From assembly GCA_020746835.1 (NCBI GenBank), contig JAGPNK010000014.1, positions 124,001-188,000 of the forward strand: a DNA stretch of 64,000 bases, read 5' to 3'. How positions within the stretch are numbered: position 1 is the stretch's first letter; every line of letters begins with the position of its first letter. A model generated the notes under the pieces. It did not search any database, was not told the origin of the DNA, and saw nothing but the letters and a program-made list of their open reading frames with translations. Source of the stretch: Stachybotrys elegans. Lineage: Eukaryota; Ascomycota; Sordariomycetes; Hypocreales; Stachybotryaceae. The position numbers and the translations under genes are program-made. Positions 56,085-64,000 of the stretch are shown one piece after another.

Positions 56085-57336
56085 TTAGATAACAGCACCC
56101 TGTACCATAGCCTCGAAATCGCGGACCAGTTTGGGGGCATCGATCTCATGCTCGGGCACAAGAGTTGGTTTCCAGCGAACTAGGTAGTGCAAAACGCCAT
56201 CGATAACTCCATCCTTCATCGGTTCGCCATCCATCTCCCCCTGAGTTCGCATGAAATCGATCTCGCACTCAGGCACAAGAGTTGATTTCCAGCAAACTAG
56301 GTAATGCACAATATCATCAATAAGCTCTGTGCCCATTAACTTTTCAATTTCCCAATCCACAGCCACGCTCGAGGTCTTTGTAGCTTCTTGGCTCTGCTCT
56401 GATGAGGGATGAGGCACTGAACTCAACACGACAATACAGCTTTCAGCGCCCTCTCCTTCCCCAAGTGGCTTTGTTGATCGTTGTACAGTAGCGTTGCAGC
56501 CTTTCTTGGGACTGCGAGTGTAACCTATGGCGATTAATATGAACAAGCTACAATCAAAGCGGTTTGCTTACCAGGCTTAGTTATGCTCCTCCGGCAATCC
56601 TTCAACCCATAGCGAACTTTCGGCCGTTTCCCTTTCCGCTTAGGTTGTACGCTCAAGAGAATAACGTCGGAAGAAGCTCTGTGACTCGTTTGCGCACTGG
56701 GGATAGGCACAGCATCCGTTGGGAGCTTGTCAATTGGCTCAACTCTGGGTTCTTGAGGTGTGCTTGGACTCTCTGTCGATATCTCTAACATGTCGTATGA
56801 TTGGTCGATGGTTCTCTCATTGGCCACCTCTGAACCTGAGAGGATATTCGCTTCAGTGGGGACGGGAGGTAGTGAATTGTCGCGCGGCGAATCTCTGGAA
56901 ATTTCAGGCTGCTCTGAGGAAGTAGCAGTTGGGATGATGGAGGTAGCTGATTCCTGTGTGCTGCTGAGGTTCAATCCTATATCTGGTGGACTTTCCCTAT
57001 TGTTGCAAACTGGAGTGGTCACCTCGCGTGATTGACTATCAACTTGATCTGCCACAGAAGGTTAGTAGATCTATTAGCATAAGTCCTAGGTGTTATACCT
57101 TCATGAACTCTAGTTGTATTATCATCGCATTGACTGTAAGGAGGTCGGAGAGTTGATATGGCATTGTTACCATGAAATTCTGCCATATCATTGGCGGCAG
57201 TTGCAAAGCAAGTGAGTGGAAATTCACTTAACCCACTCAAGTAATCTAGAGGTTTTGTGCGTTGTATAGGCTTCTGTTTCTTTGCTCGCTGAAACTTGCG
57301 TGTCTCCGGATTGTAGGGCTGGAATTCAAGAGACAT
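56085..57336 (-). CDS. Protein with two chromo-like repeats, about 384 aa
   Basis: Three exons, 57336-57099, 57048-56572 and 56524-56085, with introns of 50 and 47 bp. The N-terminus (MSLEFQPYNPETRKFQRAKK) is followed by a long Ser/Thr/Pro-rich disordered middle and a basic patch (QPKRKGKRPKVRYGLKDCRR). The C-terminal exon holds two copies of a chromo-like strand-turn: DDIVHYLVCWKSTLVPECEI and DGVLHYLVRWKPTLVPEHEI. Chromo-like modules bind methylated histones or nucleic acid in other proteins. The function here is unknown. A decayed piece of the second exon lies at 47035-47225. The gene starts just right of the copy-B element. I am fairly sure of the exon chain, less of the role. Confidence 0.6.
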
Positions 57337-57779
57337 AGTGAGGTCAAGAAAAGGGTCGACTCCTAGGGGACAGAATCTGGACAAAGAATACACAGAGGAA
57401 ATCTGGATTGGATCTTGGTTTCTACCAACACTGAGCACACGGACAGAATAGGGGCTACTTATTATTCCCTTCTACTTAGAGCGATTTCCTCTTATAGAAA
57501 CCATCGCCTACTTCTTTGAGAACTTACCTAAAAAGACCAATTTCCAAATGTAGTTACAACATGAGCCAGCATAGCCTATGGCAAGGCCAAGGCTCAGCAT
57601 TGGATATACGGAACCCATGCTGTCCCGGGGAATAACCTTGGGAAGCTTCCGCCGTGGGCTCACGATGCTTGCTGTAGTGGTTTCCTCCAGGCTGTGCCTT
57701 ATTCAAGCATCTCGCTCCAACGTCAGCGGCGTCATTAACTCCGAATCTGCCCTTGCAATTGCACTCGTATGTCTGAGCC

Positions 57780-59172
57780 ACCTCCTTCTCCGACCCAGCC
57801 TCCCCTATAGCCGGGCTGGGTTATGTTGAACCAAGTGATGAACATGGGGGTCTCGAGCTGACATAGCCAAGCTTAGGATCATGCGGTTATGCCTTGGCTT
57901 GTCCATGGTGTAATACAGCCTCATGCAAGTATTTCCGGTATCGATGGCTGAGGCCGGGATTGAAAGGGGCTCGGACTCTCCGACAGCAACAAACGTACTC
58001 GTCCATTCGGGAAGCCTCGAACTCCTCCTCCTTGACGAAGGCATCTCGGTGGCTCGGCCTCGCGACGTCTTGCTGACGTTGCTGATGGTGGTAGGCATTG
58101 TATCCATGCCATCTGTAGGACCGAGCTAGCGCCGACATACATCCCCTGGATGGTAGCCACATGAGCAATCTGAATCCACGCGGCCATGGTAGTAAGCCCT
58201 GCAATCCAACCTCGCATATGTTGCTCGGTGCCTGTTTTGCTGAGGAGGCTAAGCCGAACCCTGCCAGAGGGAGGTGGGACATATTGTAAACGCCTGCCTA
58301 GGCCGGTGATTGGACTGACTCAAGTAAGAATAGCAGCTGCATTGCGTAACTGCTCAGCGCCCGCTCCACCTTCCCGCACCAACCAACGCCCCTCGCTAGG
58401 CGAAGCTGGTGATATCTCATTATGGTGTTGGTCCGTGTCGAGTGCTGATGCCAAGGAGTGGGAGTGGAATATGCCTGGCCTGGATATTTCGGTTGTTTCA
58501 TCAAGATGGCGAAGCGGCCACATGTACAGCTTCTCATTGGAGGTTTGAAGCTTCCATCTGCCGACGCTAAGCAATATCCCCGCAGAGGAAGGTGACAGGA
58601 GGGACTTTTGTAAAAGGGAGGTGACGGAAGACGCGGCCAGCGGCGAAATGACACATCCCTGGTAGTCCTGTGTGCCTTGTGCCACATCAGGAGAACGCCA
58701 ACTCTGCCAGATCCACGCTCGAGGCAATGATGCTTGGTGGACTGTGCCATAAGCTTCGGCGTAGGTTGACCAGTCGCAATGCCGATGAGCCACGCTTGGC
58801 GAATCAAATTTGTCATCAACGTGCTCGTCTCGGTCTCCTATTCGTTGGCGTTGTGACGACCTGTATGCCAAGGCGTCGCTATTTGCAGGCTCCAGACTGG
58901 CTTAGACCATTTTTCGTCATTTCCGCACCACTTCAAGCGATGGTGTCACGTATCCTGGACAAGGCAATGGGGACCGCCGGAGCTTTGTGCCTACACCTTC
59001 CATTCTTGCTTGTCTCCGTAAGGCGCAGTCGTTACATCGGCGAGGATACCCCCTGAGACGATGGGAAACTCGTACCCGAGCCTATTGATGCTCTTGGTGG
59101 AGTAATAACGCGGTCCGACTTCAACCAGGAAACAGCATTGGCCTCGGCTATGATCATGGTCAGTTAAGGCAT
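57780..59172 (-). CDS. Possible multi-exon gene of unknown function
   Basis: Several minus-strand open stretches look protein-like and follow each other: CCFLVEVGPRYYSTKSINRL, GYEFPIVSGGILADVTTAPY, then GIFHSHSLASALDTDQHHNE, EGRWLVREGGAGAEQLRNAA, GWIAGLTTMAAWIQIAHVAT and PLSIPASAIDTGNTCMRLYY. Some are hydrophobic, suggesting membrane segments. They lie in different frames, so several introns or breaks would be needed. I could not settle a clean exon chain. The limits given are approximate. It may be a decayed gene. Confidence 0.3.
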
Positions 59173-59309
59173 GAGACAAGGGGGATGACAGTAGTAGACT
59201 CTAGGAGGCCTCCGACCGAATATCCATTCAGGTAACAGTTCTAGGAACAACTGCATAGATGTTGGTGGTCTAGTGTCTGTGTTGTAAAAGTCCCTAAAGT
59301 TGGGGTTAT

Positions 59310-59430
59310 GGCAGAATCGATGGACAAGAACCGGGAACGCGGCAGAATCGAGAGTTGAAAACTGGGACGCGGCAGAATCGAGAGACCAGAAGTGGGATGT
59401 GGCAGAATTATTCAGGGCCCAGAAATGGGA
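59310..59430. repeat. Degenerate tandem repeat, about 31-33 bp unit
   Basis: Three to four tandem copies of a unit beginning GGCAGAATCGA and ending with a GGGA(C/A)-type motif. Copies differ by several bases. The stretch is open on both strands but no protein is recognised. Confidence 0.55.
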
Positions 59431-59470
59431 CATGGAAAGGGAATATGATTGGTTTTTATAGCCGGCAGAA

Positions 59471-59518
59471 AAAGATACGTACTTTGAGGTGGGGTGGCAG
59501 AAAAAGGTACGTATCTTT
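59471..59518. repeat. 12-bp perfect inverted repeat inside a GGCAGAAAAAG direct repeat
   Basis: AAAGATACGTAC at 59471-59482 and its exact complement at 59507-59518. Each arm follows a GGCAGAAAAAG-like word. It could form a hairpin; its origin is unknown. Confidence 0.5.
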
Positions 59519-59699
59519 GGGGGCGATAAGGCATCAACAGTCAAGAATGGGCACGTACCACATGAGTCAGCTGCGACGACGACTTCCGGAGGAGGAAACT
59601 GCCACAGCGGATGGGCTTCCACATGGAAGAACTTTCCTATTTATATACTGTCCCTTGTGGGGGTAGTAAGAATTCCATTCTCTGTCTGCCTTTTTCTGG

Positions 59700-61700
59700 T
59701 TGTTTGGTAGAAGGTTGAGATTTCTCTAAGTCTGCTTTAGTATAGCTAGATATGGTTTGCCTAAGTGACTCTACCTAGCCAGTTTCCTAGTTAATCTATA
59801 GGTTGTGCTTCTTAAACCATTTATATTCTAAGAGTATATCTACTATTTAGAATTTCCTAATATAGACATGAATGTATATATTGCTATCTATAACTTATAA
59901 ATAGAGGTGATTAATCTCTTCTATAATGCTTTCTCCTAGTAGGGTGTTTCTATTAGCGTTTTAGATAGTAGTTTTCTATATTGGTTTCCATGGTAGCTTA
60001 AGCCTGTTTATGGCCTTAGGGCTGATATAATTCTTCTATACTCTATAGTCTAAAAATGCTATAAGCCATTGTCTGTTAACCTATACTTGTATAATGAGTT
60101 CTTGCTCCTTATTATTGTTGTTGTATATATATAGGACCTTATGCCCTGTGCCCTGGCGTTCTGCCTTAGGGGGCGCTTTTAGTTTTTTAATGTGTTATGC
60201 CAATCTGCGATTTTGGCTCACATGTATATCTTGCATTCTTTATATAGACAGTTATGGTGGTTTAGCGCTTTTATATACTAACTGCTGTACTTCTAGTTCT
60301 TTCTCTTAAGGATAAATAGATTATATAACCATTCTCTTGTTATCTAATGGTTCTTAAGGTCTTGGTATATATAGTATCTGGGTACTGGGGTTATTATAAT
60401 CTTAGTAGGAAAATAGTTATTCCTGAATTTGTCCTTGCTATATATCTTGTATAAGTGTATATAGTACAATACCTACAAAACCTTGTTATAGTCTGGGTAA
60501 TCTCTATAGGCAATAGGGGCATCTCCTGCTGTCTATTTCTATTTTATTTATTCTCCTAAAGCTTAGACTGTTTTTACTCTATAGACATAGAATCTATTGT
60601 TATTAGAGCTTTATTCTCTAATAATACTGTTAAGTGCTTTGATAGCACGTTCTGTTTCTGTCTCTTTAAAGCAATGTATTAGTTGTGCCTATGTGCTGTG
60701 TGAGTTTTATAGTGCTTTCTGCACTTCTTTACTATTCCAATCAGTTTGTGCATTCTGGATCTTTTCTTTTATAAACCCTGTGGTCTATTCGCGGTCTTTG
60801 TTACTAATAATGTTGTTTTCTAAGACATCTAGTCTGAGTTCTACTGTAATATTGTACTTAGTGTGGGTGAGGTATAGGTGTACAGTTCCTTGGTTCTGAC
60901 AGTGCGTTTGGGTTCTCTCTACTAGTTGCCTTACTTATTACAGTTGATTTACTTGCTGGGACTATATGGGAATGTTATTAATGGGGTTCCTGTTCTGGTT
61001 GTGTGACATTATGGCGACGATTGTATCTTATATAAGTCTTTGTTCTTGTTGTTTCTTATCTTGCTTCTCTAGGGCCTTTTATACTTGTTAGATGTCTTGT
61101 GGCATCTAGAAGTCATCCATGGGGTCCCAGTAGGTTTTGACAATTTCTTGTGGGGATTTAAGGGGTTCCTATTTAATGGCTTTATCTACCTAGAGTTGTC
61201 TCTTGTAGAGGTTCTAAACGTAGCCAACTGCCTATTGATTCAGGTCAAAGTTGTTTAACCATGCTTCTTTAAACTGATTCTATAGTTATAGTATATAATG
61301 GTATCTAAAGTAATGACATTTCTTATACTTATAGAGTTTGCAATTATTATTCTTATAGTGGCTCTATTTAACTAAGGTATAGGAATCCTTTTCTTCTATA
61401 AAGATAAGCTTAGGTGTCTAGTACTTCTAATCTTCTAGTCCTTAGTAGAGCCCTTCTTTATTAAAATGTTCCTTAGGTATATACCTATGTTTGAGTTCTC
61501 TATTATAGAGTTTGTTCTATTTAGCAGGGTTAAAGTTGTTCTTCTACATGGCTTTATAGTTGTCCCAATTCAATGGGGTTATAAGTCTGTGGAATTATAG
61601 CTTCTCTTTATTGTGTATAATAACTGCCACAGTATGTATTATGGTTCTAACACTAGTGTTTCCCTTGTTAGGAAGTAGTATAAAGTGTGTGTATCCCTTC
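59700..61700. other. AT-rich decayed retroelement body
   Basis: Two kilobases of AT-rich sequence with stops in every frame. On the minus strand long stretches read as protein if TAG/TAA are taken as former Gln codons, for example around 61141-61260 (PLKSPQEIVKTYWDPMDDF). This points to C-to-T mutation of a coding element. I could not identify protease, reverse transcriptase or integrase motifs with confidence. Confidence 0.5.
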
Positions 61701-62821
61701 TTATCTATTCCCCTAAATCCTTCTCTTTTAGGCATTCCTGCTTAAAACCTATTTTAGATTAGCTCTAAATAGTTTCTCTAAATGTGGCCTTTCTTACTGT
61801 AGTTATAGCAGGTGATATTATTCTTCTGCTATATAGTACTAACACTAGTGTTTATGGCTCCTATGTGTGTTCTGTATAAGGTAGAGTATCCTTCTTATTA
61901 CTTCCTTTCTTGATTTGTAGGGTAGCTAGTCCTTTTACTATTGTTAGTTATATGTCTCTTCTCCTGGTCTTACTAATAGAGACGTTTGTTAATTTAGATA
62001 GCTATAGTAGTATACTCAGCTATAGTGTCTGGTAGCTCTACTACCTTAGTGAGTTTGTTCTTAACCTTATCCTTTAGCCCTATATAGATAAAGTTAATAA
62101 TGACTTCTTTATTCCATTTTAGTATTAACTCTAGCTACTGAACTTCTATAATATATAGGGTAGCTAACTTGGTCTGTTAAAGATTTCTAAGCTTAGTGGC
62201 AGCTTACTGCTTTTTATTGACAATGCTGAATGAGTTCTCGATCTATGTCTTGAATCCTTTGAAGTTTTTAAAGGTATCTATAGTCTTGTTATAGCGTAAG
62301 TCTTCTACGTCCGCTGGCTTGGCTATCTATATATATTAGTCTTATAGAACCAGGGTAAACATTTTCTTAGTATTCCTCTCTAGGCAGGTAACTGCAAAGT
62401 TAATCCTAGTCTTATTATCTTTTAAAGTTATTAAAAAGTAAGTAAAGTAGGTCTTAAGCTATCTAAAGAAGTCTTTGATCTTGTTAGGGTTACTATTAAA
62501 TTTATTAGGTTTGTTAATCTTAAGGACATATCCTTCCTTATATATGCCTTGTCTGGCCTTAGCTATAGCGGCTTCTTTAGCTATAATGTAGGCTATATTA
62601 GTGGCAAGGTTATAGGTGTTAATGTATTTGAGCAGAATCTTATTTTGTTTGTATAGGGTATTGTTCTACTGTGTAAGTGTATTAATTGCATTCTATATAA
62701 CCTTAATGTTGTTTAGCTATTCTAGGGTTAGTCCTTCTGTTATACCTATAGTATTAAGGCGGTTCCTAAGCATCTAAATCTCCACTTTAAGCTCTACGTT
62801 GCTAGGGGGTATGTTAGCCAT
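61701..62821 (-). pseudogene. RIP-damaged retrotransposon gag-like gene
   Basis: Starts with ATG at 62821, about 90 bp inside the LTR. The minus-strand frame is long but broken by TAG/TAA at sites where CAG/CAA is expected. Readable pieces include EGYVLKINKPNKFNSNPNKI, TRINFAVTCLERNTKKMFTL, DTFKNFKGFKT and INFIYIGLKDKVKNKLTKVV, which fit a retrotransposon gag domain. A zinc knuckle near 61770-61810 reads CYNYSKKGHI, where two Cys appear changed to Tyr (TGC to TAC), as G-to-A mutation would give. The gene is inactive. Both strands show the AT bias of repeat-induced point mutation. Confidence 0.65.
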
Positions 62822-62910
62822 TTTATTATTACTTAATTGAAGTGATATATATATTTTTGAAAGTATTGTCTAAGAGGGTATATAGTGACTGTCTGAACAA
62901 GAGCTATCAA

Positions 62911-63299
62911 TGTATAACAGTTGGGTTCCTAACTATAACTAAGTCTGATTGTATTGGGGTTAGTTATTAGCAGAATAGTTAGGGTATATATACCATTAGG
63001 TATATATTATATTTAGTAATGGTTAAATACTTAGAGTATATAGTAGTTAAGGTAACTAAGTTGTATTAATAGCTAGTAGGCTTCTAGCTAGGCATACTAT
63101 ATAGAATCCTCCTATCTATATACCAGGAGGACTAACTGTTCTCCTGGGGTAGACTGATTCGCTTCTGCAAGGGACTGACTTACTCCCATAAGGGACCGGT
63201 TCAGTCTACCAGAACTGGCGGTTCAGTCCTATAGGTCTCTTTAGTCCATGCGGGTCACGTGACCAGTCATGTGGCCCTTGTGGCTGTTACATTGTAACA
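62911..63299 (-). mobile_element. LTR (5' LTR of the decayed element), 389 bp
   Basis: In minus orientation it begins TGTTACAATG and ends GTTATACA (TG...CA form). Its 3' part matches, after C-to-T type changes, the LTRs at 28740-29050 and 52331-52419: AGTTAGGAACCCAACTGTTA against AGTTAGGAACCCAACCGTTA. The gag-like frame starts just downstream, as expected of a 5' LTR. Confidence 0.65.
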
Positions 63300-64000
63300 A
63301 TTTATACCTTACTTATACTAAGTATAATATTATAGTAGGGCTTAGGCTAGATATCTTAGTAAATAATATTATTAATAATAAAATCTATAAACAGCCTATA
63401 GAATCTATAAAGAAAAGGATTCAGAATATATAGTCTAATTAAAATAGTAAGGAAGTATAGAAAGTACTATAAAATTCATATAGTATATAAATATAACTAA
63501 TATATTATTCTAAAGAAATAAAAATAGAGTATACTATTAAAGCACTTAATAGTATTATTAGAGAATAAAACCCTAATAATAATAAATTCTATATTTATAG
63601 AATTAAAATAGTCTAAGCTCTAGAAAAATAAATAAAATAAAAATAAACAGTAAAAAATATCTCTATTACTTATAGAGATTACCTAGACTATAATAAAGTT
63701 TTATAGATATTATACTATATATACTTATATAAAATATATAGTAAAAACAAATTTAAAAATAACTACTTTCTAACTAAAATTATAATAACCCTAGTACTAA
63801 AATACTATATATATTAAAACCTTAAGCATTACTAAATAATAAAAGAATAGTTATATAATCTATTTATCCTTAAATAAAAAAATAAAAAGTATAGTAGTTA
63901 ATATATAAGAATACTAAACCATAATAACTGTCTATATAAAGAATATAAGATATATATACAAGCTAAGATTATAGATTAGCATAATATATTAAAAAACTAA
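63300..64000. other. Extremely AT-rich sequence
   Basis: Long runs of TATA/AATA words, almost no G or C, and no open frame. This is typical of heavily RIP-mutated DNA in filamentous ascomycetes. No telomere repeat (TTAGGG) is seen. Confidence 0.6.

Noticed and set aside
59164..59622. 152-codon minus-strand frame
   Set aside because: It runs through degenerate tandem repeats and an inverted repeat; the openness is explained by repeat composition.
63300..64000. Telomere or centromere proximity
   Set aside because: The sequence is extremely AT-rich but has no TTAGGG repeats and no satellite structure; RIP-degraded DNA explains it.

Overview
The window looks like a chromosome segment of a filamentous ascomycete (Pezizomycotina). 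The genes have many short introns (about 45-90 bp, GT...AG) and belong to fungal families: a FunK1 kinase, a Zn2Cys6 regulator, a DUF6589 protein and Fot1/pogo transposases. There are Tad-like LINEs, and some AT-rich stretches carry a repeat-induced point mutation (RIP) pattern in which Gln codons have become stops. No species is assigned.

Layout. 1-862 is a copy of a short LINE-derived element. 1159-3521 is a FunK1 kinase gene, followed by a repeat-rich gap and a Fot1-like remnant (4679-5238). 5511-22467 is a compact group of seven metabolic genes: four-carbon acid sugar kinase (-), class III aminotransferase (+), small EutQ-like cupin (-), FAD-linked oxidase (+), Baeyer-Villiger monooxygenase (+), amino-acid permease (+) and Zn2Cys6 activator (-). 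An 11-bp palindrome, CGGAAATTCCG, occurs once in each of three promoter regions of this group, and a CGG-N5-CCG variant lies in a fourth. This suggests one co-regulated pathway driven by the resident regulator. There is no PKS, NRPS or terpene backbone gene, so it may be catabolic or a tailoring pathway; the substrate is unknown.

22911-28495 holds a convergent pair, a RecQ-like helicase (+) and an 880-residue DUF6589 protein (-). Their stop codons are 5 bp apart, and an identical 15-bp direct repeat sits at the outer edges. I consider this the best candidate for an undescribed two-gene module.

28740-31724 is a nest of transposons: a solo LTR, a truncated Fot1-like copy interrupted by a 159-bp hAT-type MITE, and a nearly complete Fot1-like element with 42-bp terminal repeats and a frameshifted transposase. 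A membrane protein gene follows (31910-32872), then a gene-poor stretch. 38204-44146 is an almost intact LINE whose second ORF has a single in-frame TGA between reverse transcriptase and RNase H.

44279-57336 is mixed: a nucleoside-phosphorylase relic, two alpha/beta hydrolases, an accessory ATP-dependent DNA ligase, a decayed membrane-protein gene, a 5'-truncated LINE with a 14-bp target duplication, a 1.1-kb non-autonomous LINE relative with a 15-bp target duplication, and a gene with two chromo-like repeats. From about 59.7 kb to the end the DNA is AT-rich and contains a RIP-damaged LTR retroelement (gag-like relic on the minus strand, LTR at 62911-63299).

Gene models with introns were built by eye from splice signals, reading frame and family fit. 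Exon boundaries are predictions.
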